NCBI RefSeq assembly: GCF_030272615.1
Contig: NC_081413.1
Span: forward strand, 447,808,538 to 447,872,537
DNA: 64,000 nt
DNA from: Cryptomeria japonica
Taxonomy: Eukaryota > Streptophyta > Pinopsida > Cupressales > Cupressaceae
Direction: 5' to 3'
How positions within the stretch are numbered: the stretch's first letter is position 1; each line of letters opens with the position of its first letter. Below the pieces are notes generated by a model. It worked only from the letters and a program-made list of their open reading frames with translations. It was not told where the DNA came from and did not search any database. This document shows positions 33,051-45,293 of the stretch, piece by piece. Made by a program: the position numbers and the translations under genes.

Positions 33051-34162
33051 TGTGTCGACTTGAATTTCATCCTATGGAATGCTACCTACAACATGTTAGT
33101 TTCACAAAATACCAATAGAAATGCTATTGGAAATCCAAACTCAACCAATGAAACTACATGAAAGTGATATTAAAGAAAAACACTATTATTACCTTCATGA
33201 TTTATGTCTCATTATGTCCTAACTCCACTATTCCTGGTTGTAGATGGTGTGCTCTCAGGCAATGCAATGATAGCTTCCAAGATGGCATATGAAGAATGGA
33301 CTGATAACTGGTAGTTAACAAATGCTATGATATGAAATGCTACATGATTATGCTAAAATGATTATCTTATGTGATAATTGCTATTTTCTTCAAGATTAAA
33401 ACTCACAGATGCATAAGTTCTACAAATGATTTTCTTTAAAATGCACTTGAAGTCTAATTCTCTCTCAACTGAAGCTATTGATTTTATAGACCTTGAGAGG
33501 ATGAGATGATGTGTCTTAGATCAACAGTCATGATCAGATTTGTAGATTTGGATGGTTGTGAGCAAAGGTGAAGGTTGAGAGAAAGGGGGAAGGAGAAGAC
33601 AAGTGTCACTCATCTCACCTTGACTAGGTTGCTGACTGAGAGAATCTAGGGATGGTTGGAGAATATATAGGCATGATAGGACAAGTGGACTCAAGTCCTT
33701 CCTAAGATGTAGGGGGTGTTGGAGAGAATATAGAAGATGGTTATGAAATATGTGTACGTACACAATATTCATTAAGTTTGGAGGTTGGAGGTAAATGATG
33801 AATTAATATTGAAGAAATATTAATTTCCTTAGCCACATGATGGATGAGTTGGCAAAGGGAAGATGAAGTGGAGATGGAAGGATGAGTTGGAAAAGAGATT
33901 AAATAATTTAAGAAATCATTTAATATTTGAGACTATAGGATAGGAGAATAACCATTAAATATTAGAAATTTAATTAACATGGTTAGAGGGACAAGATAGA
34001 TGAACTAATTAATAAAATATTTCAATTAAATTTATTAATAGAAAGACACGAAATGAATTAAATAAATTAATCTTTTCAAATTAACTATTTAATAGAAGAA
34101 TAATTATGAAATAAATATAAAATATTTATTTAATTGCTCATAGCCATTTTTATGTGTATACA
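33051..34162 (-). repeat. 5' LTR of element A (about 1.1 kb)
   Basis: On the + strand it runs from TGTGTCGACTTGAATT to TTTATGTGTATACA. The left end is fixed by the primer site; the right end by the return of copia integrase sequence at 34163. A minus-strand TATA-like site (TATAAAAT) lies near 33482-33489. The partner 3' LTR is not in the window. Confidence 0.8.
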
Positions 34163-34774
34163 CATGGTTAAGATAATTTTTACTCATGCACTAAGAGATC
34201 TACCAAAGTTAATAAAACCTTCTAATCTAGTATGTAAGGAATGCCAATTAGGGAAGAAGAAAATAACTACTTATAAGAGAAAATAGTATAATTCTAATGC
34301 ATTGTTAGATCTTGTGCATACTGATCTATGTGGTCTTTCTAAAGTGAGAAGCTGTAGGGTGGCAGGTATTTCATGTTTTTGATTGATGATTATTCAAGGA
34401 TGATGTGGGTTACTTTCCTTAAGGGAGAAGTTTGAAGCGTTAGAAAAGTTCAAGATTTTCAAAGCTAGAGTTGAAACTGAGACTGGAATCAAGCTGAAGT
34501 GTCTAAGATTTGATAGAGGTGGAGAATTCACTTCTAATGAGTTTAATGCATACTATGAAGAGCATGGAGTTAAGAGATAGTTATCTTCTCCAAGAACACC
34601 ATAGCAAAATGGTGTTGTGGAAAGGAAGAACAAAACAATTCAAGAAGCTACTAAAACCATGATGATTGAAGGAAATGCTCCAAATATATTTTAGAGAGAA
34701 GTTGTGAGTATTGTAGTATATAATTTTAATTGGGTAAATGTCAACGGTAATATTGGTAAGACTCCTTATGAATT
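34163..34774 (+). pseudogene. Element C: copia integrase fragment
   Basis: The + strand reads as copia integrase: PSNLVCKECQLGKKKITTY (last two zinc ligands), LLDLVHTDLCGLSKVRS (first catalytic D region), CLRFDRGGEFTSNEFN (second D), SSPRTP and NGVVERKNKTIQEATKTMMI (third catalytic E), then GKTPYEF. Stops interrupt it after KRK, after VKR and elsewhere. Upstream is the LTR of A and downstream the LTR of D, so both cut this older element. It resumes at 63979, where the next codons match the equivalent place of a related element. Confidence 0.9.
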
Positions 34775-35986
34775 TGTTGGAAATATGTAGGAATTGATTA
34801 TGTATTTTCATTGATGTAAACACTGCTCTAATTGGTTGTTGACCTGTTTCAGTTGGACATGGTTTTCATAGAAGTTATTAGAGATTCTACTCTGGTATGT
34901 TCAAATTGTTGGATTTGTTTGGAAGGATATTCATGATGATTATGTGACTGTCATATTCAGTTGGTTCATGATTTGGTGCTCCAGAAGCTATTGACTATGT
35001 TCTAGATTGTCGGTTGATGTTCTTGGTCCCAATTGGTGATATTTGATGAAATGGTTAAGTGGTTTTGATGTGGCTTCTAGAAATGGTTTTTAACACGCTA
35101 AAGGTGTTCTTGATTGTGTCTCAATTGTTTGGTGGTTTCCCATTGGCTAGCGTGAAGATTTGGTGATCCAATTTGGGCCGGGTAGGATATTCTGTGTTAT
35201 TGACAATGAAGGTTTTTCCTAGTTGGTGTAACGTGTTCTAGTTAATCTAGAATACTCTTTGAAAGTGTTTGATGATTTGAGGATGTTATTTGGGTCCTTG
35301 GCTGACATGGGTTGTGATCCAATTATTGTTTTATGCATTGTAATGATAAGTTTATATTAGGGAGGCCAAACTACCTGTTTAGGTCTATGTAACATACAAA
35401 TATGATTGTACAATCTCATTGTAGATCATGAATGAATGAATGATGGATGGATGGATTAGACGCATAAATCAGAGATTAACGAGTATATGTAGATGTGAAA
35501 TAAGTTTTACAAGGTTGATAGAGGTTGTTGATCAAGTTGTATGAGGATTTAGTCCTGTGGTTGTGTTATAGACAATGTGCTTAACTAGAACTGTAACCAA
35601 GCATTAGGAGATGCTATTTCCATAGTTTATTTCTTTCGGATTGTAGTCTGATGATTATTTAAGTGTGTGAGACTTCCATTTTGTGTTGAAGAGTGTCCTC
35701 TAGGCGGTTGGCCTGATTGCAAGTGCATTTCCCATTGTAATATTTTTACATACTATTGCAGAAGTATTATCTAATTGTGGGTAGGTTTCCCACTATGGTT
35801 TTTCCCTTCATCAGGTTTTCCATGTCAAAATATTGGTGTTGTGTGTTTTGTACTCTCATGCTTTATATTTCATAGTGTTGTTCTCATTTTTATCTGGTTG
35901 AAGGTTTACAATCTGCAATAATTGTTTAACTTGTCGAAAAATGATTCACCCCCCCCCTCTTATTTTTCCTCTAGTTCATTCTAACA
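34775..35986 (+). repeat. 5' LTR of element D (1212 bp)
   Basis: Starts TGTTGGAAATATGTAGGAAT and ends TTCATTCTAACA. It aligns with 62761-63978. It contains a short tetranucleotide run (GAATGAATGAATGATGGATGG) near 35426-35454, longer in the 3' copy, and a C-run at 35949-35957 before the end. Confidence 0.93.
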
Positions 35987-35988
35987 AT

Positions 35989-36006
35989 TGGTATTAGAGA
36001 AAGGTC
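35989..36006 (+). other. Primer binding site of element D
   Basis: TGGTATTAGAGAAAGGTC begins two bases after the LTR. It resembles the initiator tRNA-Met complement TGGTATCAGAG with one change in the first 11 bases, as is common in plant copia elements. Confidence 0.85.
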
Positions 36007-36038
36007 CTCTCTGCAAAATCCTAATCGCTCGAGGAGAT

Positions 36039-36766
36039 ATGATGGCATCAATTTCTATATCTAATTTCTACCTGAAGGAGAGTCTCATATTTCATGGTAC
36101 AAATTATAAAATTATGGAAGGAGTGAATGAGGATTCATTTGAGATGACTTGGATCTGTGATATAAGAGATAACATAAAGAGGTTATACACCTCATGATCC
36201 TAGTTATGGAACTCTGACATGTGCTGATGGAAAGAAGAATGTTGATAATGATGTTAGAGAAAAAGAAGCATTGTTAAGTGCCCTATTAGATGAAAAATTG
36301 TTGAATGTCATAGAGCTAGAAAATGCAAAGTAGATCTGGTTGAAGCTTGAAAATCCATATGATGGCAACCAAGCAATAAAGATTGCAAAACTAGAAGATT
36401 ACTGAGTGTGATATGAAAATTTGAAGATGGACGAAGAAGAAAAGACAAGTTCTTTCATGGATAGAGTGAATGAGATTGTCATGGGAATCAAATTCTATGG
36501 TGGAATAGTTAATGAGGATGAGATTATTTCAAAACTTCTAAGAGTTTTACCTCTGGCTTACAAAATGAAAGCTACTACAATAAATGAACTCTAGACAATG
36601 TCAAATACCCCTGTTACAAGAGATGCATTACTTGGGAAATTGATTGTGTTTGAACTTGAAGAGCTTAGAGATCAGAATGCTACTAAAACATAAACTCCAT
36701 TTAAAGAATCTGCCTTCGGTAAGTAGAAGATAGATTGGAAAGAGTTATATGCTAAAGAGATGGAAT
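36039..36766 (+). pseudogene. Gag N-terminal part (element D)
   Basis: Starts at ATG 36039 (MMASISISNFYLKESLIFHG). Further blocks are LLSALLDEKLLNVIELENAK, LKMDEEEKTSSFMDRVNEI, MGIKFYGGIVNEDEIISKLL and TMSNTPVTRDALLGKL, typical of the copia gag (UBN2-like). Stops and frameshifts near 36195, 36331, 36404 and 36690. The reading is then interrupted by an inserted LTR and resumes at about 37550. Confidence 0.88.
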
Positions 36767-37549
36767 TGGAGTAATCAGGGTCATCACCAACACCGACACC
36801 GACATCTAGCACTTCAGTGAAGCCGACATCAGTTTGGGATCTGAAATTTTTTTATTTGTAAAGTCATTTTGTAATTATTGTATAGGTCCGACATTGAATA
36901 TCTTTTTTAATGTATTGCAAGCCGACATAAGGCATATTGTTTTTAGAGGGTATATAAGTCATTTTATTAGGTCATTTTGATATATGACAAGGTATAAGAA
37001 CAATGTGATGCAAAGGATATGGATGTAGGTCATCCATATGCAAAATTTATATCATGCTATGATTAGTAAATGGTTTGTAAATCATTCTTGGAGGAAAGGA
37101 GATACCGGTAAAAGGGTTGAGGGTTTATGAACCAGAACAAAATAGAGCTTTAACCGAAACTCTTTCTAGCATTGTAGATGCATTTTGTGAGTTCACCATT
37201 ACTGTTTTATCTCAGTAGAAGCTTGTAGTCATTGAGACTCTTTTGTGTTGAGTAGTGTGCCTTCCTGCATGTGCATGCCCCCATACTATGTAGTATCTTT
37301 CATATGGCCAGTGAATTGATATTGTGGGTCACAAATCCCACCGTGGTTTTTCCTCTTTGAGGTTTTCCACATATTTAATTTTGTGTATTATGGTGTTCAT
37401 TCATGTGGCTGGTTTATTTACTTCATGTTGTATGTTTCTTCATTTACCAGTTTATATGTGTATGTTATAATAAGTTAAAATCTTGTGTTATCGGTAGAAC
37501 ACTTATTCACCCCACCTCTCAGTGTTCTTGGATTCCTTGTATTCCAACA
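36767..37549 (+). repeat. Probable solo LTR in gag of element D
   Basis: About 780 bp of noncoding sequence splits gag of D. It has a TATA box (TATATAAG) at 36951-36958, a CCCACCGTGGTTTTTCC word like those near the ends of other copia LTRs here, and ends CTTGTATTCCAACA. No internal coding part or partner copy is present, so a solo LTR left by recombination fits. The exact left end and a target duplication could not be fixed. Confidence 0.65.
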
Positions 37550-38690
37550 CAAAGAACTTAAAGAATTGGAAGCCCTAATTGCTAGAAGAATCCTTAAAGG
37601 ACCAGTTGGAAGTGAGTATGAAGGAAAAGTTCCATTTAAATGTTATTCATGCAATAATATTGGTCACTTTGCTTTTAGATGTCCTAAAAGAGCTTCAAGG
37701 AGTCATAAAAGTTTTTTGAGGAATTATAAACCTAATCGAGAATATAAGATCAAACCTAAATATAAAAAAAATAAGGACAAATCATGTTACTATGTTGGTG
37801 ATGATGATGTTGGTATTACTAATGGTTCTGATGATGATGAACCTGTAAGTGGATCTGGTAATGGAAGAGTAGGTAGTGGAAAATATTGGGTCTTTATTGC
37901 TATCAAGGATAAATTTTCGGAACCTGTCAATGATACAAGTCATACTGAAGAGAATGCCCTAGCTACTAAAATTGAAGAGAAATATGAATGGGTTATAGAC
38001 AGTGGTTGCTCACACCACATGACCAGTGATAAGAGGAAATTCCAAACTCTCTAAGAATTTGATGGTGGACTCGTCAAATTTGGAGACAACAAGGCTTTCA
38101 AGATCAAAGGAAAATGAACAATATCCTTGGATGGTAAGAACAATAATGATTGTTTATTGTGTTGAAGGTTTGAAGTATAACCTCTTATGTGTAGGACATA
38201 TGGTGGACAGAGGATTTCATTTTCAATTCAAAGATGGAAACTGAAAGATGATCAATAGATATGGATTGGAAATTACATCTAGAACTCAGACGAAAGGAAA
38301 TATCTTTCATTTGAACTTCGGTAAGAAGACTAGCTTGATTGCTCAGATTGATGAAAGTTGGCTATGGCATAAAAGTATGCATCATGTGAATTTTGATTGC
38401 ATAGTAAAGATTAGTTCAACCAAGGATGTCAAGGATTTAACCAAGATCACCAAGCCTCATAATCTGGTATGTAGAGAATGTCAAATGGGTAAGGAAGTTA
38501 GAACTTCTTTCAAAAGAATACATGACAAATATAACAAAATTATCGATCTTATTCATACTATTCTATGTGGTCTAGCAAAGACTAAAAGCTGTCAAGGATA
38601 TAGATACTTTACGTTGCTTATTGATGATTACTCTAGAATGATGTGGGTTGCATTTTTGAAAGAAAAATTAGAAGCCCTTAACAAATAAAA
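37550..38690 (+). pseudogene. Gag zinc knuckle, protease and integrase N-part (D)
   Basis: Zinc knuckle CYSCNNIGHFAFRC near 37643, then a basic stretch and an acidic linker, and the copia protease block EWVIDSGCSHHMTSDKRKF near 37987 with D-S-G intact. After stops and a frame change come the zinc-binding GAG-pre-integrase part (WLWHKSMHHVNFD, NLVCRECQMGKEV) and the integrase core (DLIHTILCGLAKTKS, YFTLLIDDYSRMMWVAF). The first catalytic D of integrase seems replaced (HTIL where the family has HTDL). Stops at 38052, 38116, 38242 and 38686. Confidence 0.9.
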
Positions 38691-39300
38691 AATATTCAAA
38701 GATATAGTTGAGACACAAACAAGATTGAAGATAAAATTATTAAGATTAGATCAAGTTGGTAAATTTACATCCAATGAATTCAACAATTTTGTGAGAAATA
38801 TGGAATCAAAAGACAATTATCTGCACCTAGAACTCCACAATAGAATGGAGTAGTGGAAATAAAGAACAAAACTATCTTAGACGTTGCAAGGACAATGTTG
38901 ATGGAAGCCAAATTGCCTCATATTTATTAGAGAGAAGCTATGAATACTGTAGTCTACACTTTTAATAGAATACACATAAAAGATGATACCAGTAAGACTC
39001 CTTATGAATTATGGTTTGGTCATACTCCTACTGTCAATTTTTTAAATTTTTTGGAAGTAAATTCTATATCAAAAGAGAGGATGGAATAGGAAAATTTGAT
39101 CCTAGATGTGATGAAGGAGTATTCTTGGGTTATTCTACTAAGAGAAAAGCATATAGATGCTTTAACAAAAGATTGCAAAGGATAGTGGAAAGCACAAATG
39201 TTAGAGTGGATGAGCAAAGAAACAATCATATCAGCTCATATGACTATGGATCGAAAGATGAGATTGTTAGATCAGAACTAGTAATGTAAGAATCAGATCA
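38691..39300 (+). pseudogene. Integrase C-part (element D)
   Basis: Continues with LRLDQVGKFTSNEFNNF (second D), SAPRTP and NGVVEIKNKTILDVARTMLM (E kept), then SKTPYELWFGHTPTVNFLN and FFGSKFYIKREDGIGKFDPR, DEGVFLGYSTKRKAYRCFNK. A frameshift lies near 38795 and stops near 38841 and 38930. The 39011-39289 open frame is the integrase C-terminal region. Confidence 0.88.
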
Positions 39301-39857
39301 GAGCATTGATCCAATTGCTCTAGTAACATTAGAAAATTTTACAATAACTGTTTAAATGAAGAATGACGGGTTGTAAGAAATAAAGTTAGATTGGTTTGCA
39401 AAGGATACTCACAGCAAGAAGGAATTGATTATGATGAAATTTATGCTCTTGTTGCAAGGATTGAAGCAATAGGACTATTTCTTTCCTATGTTGCATACAA
39501 GAATTACAAGGTATATCAAATGGATGTCAAATGCGCATTCCTAAATGGAGATCTTGAAGAAGAAGTCTACATTGAGCATCTTGATGGATTTTCACTATCA
39601 GAGGGCAAGGACATGGTTTTCAGATTGAGGAAATCCTTATATGAATTAAAAAATGCCCCTAGAGCCTGGTATGATAAATTGGATAAACATCTTTTGAAGC
39701 TCATATTTAGCAAAGGTAATGCTGATAGAACCTTATATTATAAGATTGAGCATGATGACATACTAATCATTAAAGTCTTTGTTGATGATATCATTTTTCT
39801 AGGAGAAAAAAATCTATGGATGACATTTGTCAATGACATGAAGAATGAATTTGAAAT
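39301..39857 (+). pseudogene. RT N-terminal part (element D), cut by F
   Basis: The open frame 39391-39870 carries [60 protein letters not shown] and the catalytic [13 protein letters not shown] with both aspartates. It stops where the LTR of element F begins at 39858. RT resumes at 55531 (MIGEMKIFLGLQITKTDK). Confidence 0.92.
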
Positions 39858-41049
39858 TGTAGCATCATAAAATTGTGGCCCTTGCAATTTTGACCACATT
39901 TTAGGCCACCTTTGCAACTACATCTCCCTACTCAATTGAGACCCCTCTCTGCACCTTCATTCCAAACTTCCTCCCATCTCAACCCTGATATCACTTTAGG
40001 ACCCTATCTAGGCCCCAAACTAGGGCATGGTAGGGGCGTGACACCCCTGTCCCCCTTGGATAGGTGTGTGGCGCCTTTGTCCCCCACTCTATAGGTGGCC
40101 CTAAGATAGGTCCATTCGACCCTTCAACCTAGTTTTCTTTTCAGGATTTAATATCCTAGATGTCGGCCTTTGGTGAGATGAATTAATTCTCCTAGGCCAG
40201 TATAAAAGGGACTTAGTCCTCTCATTTGCATATAAGGAGAATAAGAAAAATAAAAGTGGAAGGTCTCCATTATCATCATCAAGCATTCAAGTGTTCAATC
40301 ATCCATCAAGTTCTCTTCTTCATGTGTCTTCTTCATTCATCGATTTGAGCAACATTACAACATTCATTTGCAATCATTTGTGTGTGTTAGGGTGCTATCA
40401 TGTTACATGCCATTTCATACACCATTTTTGATTACATTAAAAAAGAAAAGCAACCATCATCAACAAATTGTAGATCTACAAGGTATACATTTAAGCATTT
40501 GCAATTACTTTCTTTAAAGGTTGACTCCTCAACCGAAGTTTGACTAAGGCAAACCCCTATTCATAACCCTTCTTCCCTTCTTTTATGTATGTAGGTTGTA
40601 GATGTGCAGTTGTAATTGTAGGTTTGGGCTTCATTTGTAGAGATGAAAAAACCCTTTTTGGCATGTGGAATTTTCAGACGACCAAGTACACTTTCAACCT
40701 AGTGCCAATGACTTTTCTCCAAATTTGCGAGTCAAATCCGTACTAGTCTAAATATCTCAGATCTGAAGTTACAGTGCAATCCTGATACTAGTAGCTCCTT
40801 ATGTCATCCATTTTGTCTCCCTTTTCTACATAGTCAACAAGTCATCATATCTATTTACAAAAGAGAGAAAATTGCATTCTAACCCTTGCAATCCACTTGG
40901 TATTCACATCCTTATTCCCCTTGGATTTGGATCTAGTGGATTCAACCCCTCTTTTGAATGTAAAGTATCTCCCAAATGAAATTCATCCTAGTGATTTCCT
41001 TTCTCTCTCCTAGGTGGGGAACCACTAGGGTTCAAATTTCCACTTTACA
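39858..41049 (+). repeat. 5' LTR of element F (1192 bp)
   Basis: Starts TGTAGCATCATAAAATTGTG and ends TTCCACTTTACA. A clear TATA box, TATAAAAG, is at 40201-40208, followed by GCATATAAGGAG. It contains CACCATTTTTGATTACATT and many CATCATC words. The partner is at 54352-55525. Confidence 0.94.
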
Positions 41050-41052
41050 TTT

Positions 41053-41068
41053 TGGTGAACCCAATGTC
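41053..41068 (+). other. Candidate tRNA-Trp primer site of element F
   Basis: TGGTGAACCCAATGTC lies three bases after the LTR. The first 10 bases match the complement of the plant tRNA-Trp 3' end exactly, and 13 of the first 15 match. Element B uses the same tRNA. Confidence 0.7.
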
Positions 41069-41785
41069 CTTACACCTTAATTCTGATTTCTTATGATAGA
41101 ATTGAATAATTGCAATTTGGACTTCAAAATTTCATTCCCAAGTTTGATCTTTTTCTAAATTTTAGAGATTAATTTTATAAAAACCCTAGTTTTTCATTTT
41201 GAGAAAATTAAGCTTGTGAAGTGTAACATTTGAATTATTTGTTTAAGATCTGATTTGTATTTCAAAATTGCAATTCAAATTTGTCTTTTCATTCTTAAAA
41301 TTAGGTGATTAAACAATAAAACCCTAATTTTCAAGAATTTCCTATTTCAACCTTTGACTACTAATTTGACCGATCTAGACATCTCCAAATCATATTTTTT
41401 TTGGATTCTGTAATAAATTATAATTTCTATAATCCCTGAAAAATTCAGAAAAACTTGGTCGGACTGGGTACACTTTGCACTTGGTCCGTAGCTTTTTTCC
41501 TGAAAATTGGGAGTTACAATTGACTGTATTTTTCTACTTAAATCCAAGAAATTTTTGTACCTTATGAATTTTAACACCTCTTAAGGTTGAAAATAAATTC
41601 AATTTTCAACACTTTTAACTTTTAAATTAATTTTCATAACAAACTTCTAATTTTAGATCTTCTTTTCAAGTAAATTAAGATTTTTATTAATAGACTATCA
41701 ATGGCAATCAATACATTAGATTTATTTACCATTTCACATATGATTATATTATTTTTAACATATATTTATTACAATCATGTGTTTG
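41069..41785 (+). other. 5' leader of element F
   Basis: AT-rich stretch without a supported gene, ending at the left LTR of nested element G. Small ORFs on the minus strand have no motif. Confidence 0.6.
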
Positions 41786-42566
41786 TGATGTAGGAGCATC
41801 ACCAGTTCATAGCAATCTTGCATCAACCAAAAGAATTTCTCTTTTTTTTTGCAGTTTCAACTTTTCTTTTTGTGTGTCCCATTTTTGGCTCACCGGATCT
41901 TGTGGAGTTGGATTCTACTTGAAGACTTTATCATTTTTCTTTCTTCTAGACTGCATCACATTTGGATTATTTTTCAGCAAGATATCAGTATCAGTTTCTT
42001 TGACAGTTTCTTGTTATCGGTTGGCAGTTCTTGTTACCAGTTGCTTGGACCTATTTTGGTGATCTACCGGAACCCCTTCCAAAGCTTGTACAACCTTGAG
42101 CATTGATTTCGATGTACCTTGGCATGTGGCTGACCTTTTTCCATTATCTACATTTTATCTTTTGGATTTTATGGAGGAATCTCTTAGCGGAGGCCAAACT
42201 CGCACATTAGGTCTTATTCTTTGGGTTTTGATCCCTTTTGGACTGACTGGATTCTTTGGATCAATATATAATTGTAAATGCCCATTAGAATTTAGTAAAT
42301 TAGGAATCAAGTAGCTAGACTATGCATAGAAGATAGATCTCATGATTCAAGGTCCCGGTTGTGACCTATTATGTATGTTCTACCAGGCCTGTGAGCCAGT
42401 TATGTTGTAACCCGGTTGTTACTTGTTGGATGTAATCAATTTTAATGCAATAAAATAATTTTTTCTGCATTGCCTCCATCATATCTTTGTATTTCCACTG
42501 TGTTTACTCTTGTTGACCAGTCCAGATTGATCTCTTTAAGGTCCCTCCTCACCAGTGATTGCTTGA
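41786..42566 (+). repeat. 5' LTR of element G (781 bp)
   Basis: Starts TGATGTAGGAGCATC; the shared 3' boundary with the other copy is at TGATTGCTTGA, so the usual CA end is not seen in either copy. Shared words include CATAGCAATCTTGCATCAAC and GATCTCTTTAAGG. The end was placed using the GTTTG target duplication on the far side. Confidence 0.88.
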
Positions 42567-42568
42567 AG

Positions 42569-42579
42569 TGGGATCAGAG
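42569..42579 (+). other. Primer binding site of element G
   Basis: TGGGATCAGAG lies two bases after the LTR, one change from the initiator tRNA-Met complement used by most chromoviruses. Confidence 0.75.
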
Positions 42580-42671
42580 TGAAGTTTTGTTTCGGATGTT
42601 GTGTGTCCTAAAATTTTTGTTCTAGGATGGTAGATTGCAGAACCTGTAGTTGTAGAGGACTAGCGTGAGTG

Positions 42672-43735
42672 ATGGCACAAATAGGAGCTAGGAATGGTGG
42701 AACGTGTGGGAATGCATACCCTACTATGATGGAGATGTTATGGGGTATATTAGCTTGGTTAAAAGCCGTGGATACAATCTAGAGAAGAGGTTGACATATC
42801 GAAGATGTGAGTGAAGATGAAGGAGAAGAAGCCCTAAGAGAGCAAGAAAACCTACCAGCGGTTCATTTGGATGAGGCAAATTTTTTGAGGGTTTTGAGTA
42901 GGGTGAATAATAAACCTCATTTTATCCCACTAAAATATGATGGAAAGTTAGATTCAGATGAATTGATGGATTGGATTTTAGAGATAGAGAAGTATTTTAA
43001 TTTTGAGAGCACTAAAGAGGAGAGGAAGGTGAAATATATTTGTACTCGGTGGAAAGTTCATGCATCTCTTTAGTGGGAGAATTTGCAAGTTGATAGATAG
43101 AGAAGAGGTAAAGAGAAGATTAAGACATGGGATTAGATGATTGCTAAACTGAAGTCAAAGTTTCTACCAGCTGATTATCAAGTGAATCTATTCCAAAATT
43201 TGTAGAATTTGAGACAGAAGGAATCTAGTGTGAAGGAGTACACTGAAGCATTCTACAAGTTGAATATTAGTTCTGGACATGTTGATGATGAAGCTGAATA
43301 AGTTGCAAGATATTTGAATGGATTGTGGTTGTTTATACAAGATGGACTCAGTTTGATAAAATTGGAGAGTGTTGAAGAGGCTTACCAATATGCCCTAAAG
43401 GCAAAAGAGAAGTTAAACAAAAGACATGAGCATATGAAAAGAGGCAAAGGTGGAAGATTTACTGGAGGAAGATTTAAAGGAGGAAGAGGAACCAATACAA
43501 ATAAAAAAAAGGACAAGGAAGTGAACAAAGAAAGTAATTCATACTAGAAGGATGATAGAAATTTCTTCCAGAGGAGAGAACCATATGGTTACCAGAATGA
43601 GAATTTTGGAAGATAAGGCAAGAGAACATTTAGAGGAACCTGCTTTAAGTGTGGAGGAGATGGACATCTTGCATTCAAGTGTTAGAAGATAGAAAATATC
43701 AGAAGAGAAGAAGTGGTGGAAGAAAACCCCACCAG
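42672..43735 (+). pseudogene. Gag of element G
   Basis: I take ATG 42672 (MAQIGARNGG), in frame with the longer open segment 42807-43073. It contains FIPLKYDGKLDSDELMDWIL and EIEKYFNFESTKEERKVKYI, the usual chromovirus gag block, then KLKSKFLPADYQVNLFQNL, VKEYTEAFYKLN and a Gly/Lys/Arg-rich tail (GGRFTGGRFKGGRG). The CCHC knuckle CFKCGGDGHLAFKC is near 43643-43684. About ten stops, mostly TAG or TGA at former sense codons. Particle protein of the element. Confidence 0.9.
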
Positions 43736-44159
43736 ATCAGACAACAAATCAAAAGATGGAGAACTATTGGTGATGAGGAGAGCCTTGTGTCATACCAGAG
43801 GAGATGAAGAGCTCTTGTAGAGGAAGAATTTGTTCAAGACCATATGTAAGGTATCCGGTAAGTGGTGTAAAGTTTTTATTTATAGTGGTAGTTCAGATAA
43901 TCTTATTTCAGAAGAGATGGTGAATAAGTTGAAATTGGAGAGATTAAAACACCCTAAGCCTTATCAAATAGCATGGATTTAGGATGAACATAAGTTGTTA
44001 GTAAGTGAACAATGTTTGTTGAAATTGAAAATTGGGAATTATCATGATGATGTCATGTGTGATATTATGCTTATGGATATTTGTCATCTTTTGTTGGGTA
44101 GACTTTGGTAGTTTGATAGATAGGAAATACATGATGGGAGGAAGGATACATACGCTATT
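43736..44159 (+). pseudogene. Protease of element G
   Basis: Near 43870 the active-site block reads KVFIYSGSSDNLISEEMV; the family has aspartate before SGS, here tyrosine. Downstream are LKIGNYHDDVMCDIMLMDIC and HLLLGRLW, the second conserved half (usually LLGRPW). Stops near 43980 and 44108. The protease would process Gag-Pol; this copy lacks the catalytic residue. Confidence 0.85.
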
Positions 44160-45293
44160 GTGGCCAATGGGATGAAGCAAATCTTCTTTCCTTTGGAGGA
44201 ACCTTTGAAGAAAGAAGTTTGTATGAATGCTAGAATCTGTTTGGTAGATGGAAGAAAATTCATGGATAGATTGAGACATGAGAATTTGTATTTTGCCTTA
44301 ATTCCTAAGAAGACCGAGAAATTGGAACCAAAAGGAGAACACCTGGAAGAGATAAAATATTTACTAACCAAATATAAAGACATCATTTCAAATAATGTAC
44401 CTGATGGATTGCCACCTATGAGAAGTATTAGTCATTGCATGGAATTTGTTCTTGGAGCTAGTTTTCCTAACAAAGTTGCACACTGGTTGACACTGATAGA
44501 GAATGAAGAACTGAATAGACAAGTGCAGGAGCTTTTGAAGAAAGGTTTGATCCGGGAGAGTTTGAGCCCTTGTGCACTACAAGCTATATTAGCACCTAAG
44601 AAGAATGGAGAGTGGAGAATGTGTACCGACTCTAGAGCAATAAACAAGATCATAGTGAAATATCATTTTATTTTGAGTAGGATGGATGACATAATGGACT
44701 GTTTGAGTGGAGAAAAACACTTTACAAAGATAAATTTGAAGAGTGGTTATCATCAGATTAGGATCAGAGAATGTGATGAGTGAAATATAACATTTAAGAC
44801 AAATGAAGGACTATATGAATGGTTGGTGATGCCTTTTGGATTGACTAATGCACCGAGTACTTTCATGAAGATGATGAATAAGGTATTGAAGAAATTCTTG
44901 GGTAAGTTTGTTATTGTGTATTTGGATGACATTCTGATTTTTCAGTAAGACAAAAGAGGAGCATTTGTTGCAGTTGAGAAAACTTTAGCAGATATTGAGA
45001 GAAGAGAAGTTACTGATCAATATTAAAAAGTGTACTTTTATGAAGGACAAGTTAGTCTATTTGGGATTTGTGATATATGAGGATGGTTTGAAGATGGACC
45101 CTAAGAAAGTGAAAGAAATTGTTGACTGGACTACACAAGAAAGCGTTGGAGAGGTAAGATCATTTCATGGATTGCCTAGTTTTTATCGAAAGTTTATTAG
45201 AAATTTTAGTTCAGTTTGTAACCCTGTGACTAAGACCATGAGAGGATATTGGAAGGAATTCAAGTGGACCACCCGAGCAAAGAAAAAGTTTTG
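44160..45293 (+). pseudogene. Reverse transcriptase of element G
   Basis: Open frame 44160-44783 with NEELNRQVQELLKKGLIRES, LAPKKNGEWRMCTDSRAINK, DDIMDCLSGEKHFTKINLKS and GYHQIRI. After a TGA come [20 protein letters not shown] and the active site [11 protein letters not shown] with both aspartates. A frameshift at about 44946 moves the frame; 44995-45294 continues with KKCTFMKDKLVYLGFVIYED, VRSFHGLPSFYRKFIRNFS. It is a complete chromovirus RT apart from these breaks. Confidence 0.93.

Larger units (their letters stand above)
2431..34162 (-). mobile_element. Element A: Ty3/gypsy Tat-type retrotransposon
   Basis: A large gypsy element read right to left: 5' LTR 33051-34162, tRNA-Lys primer site, leader with AGCGCT-type repeats, small upstream ORF, gag, protease, G-patch, linker, RT, RNase H, integrase, conserved noncoding block, then a PMD-like region on the opposite strand. 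Gag is cut at 12645-30281 by element B; removing B leaves about 14.1 kb in the window. The 3' LTR is not seen, so the left boundary is set only by the end of element E. Order, size and the CHHC zinc knuckle fit the Tat/Ogre group. A inserted into copia element C at 34163. Confidence 0.88.

Noticed and set aside
37643-37684. CCHC zinc knuckle as evidence of a cellular RNA-binding protein gene
   Set aside because: It is followed by a copia protease and integrase in the same element, so it is gag.
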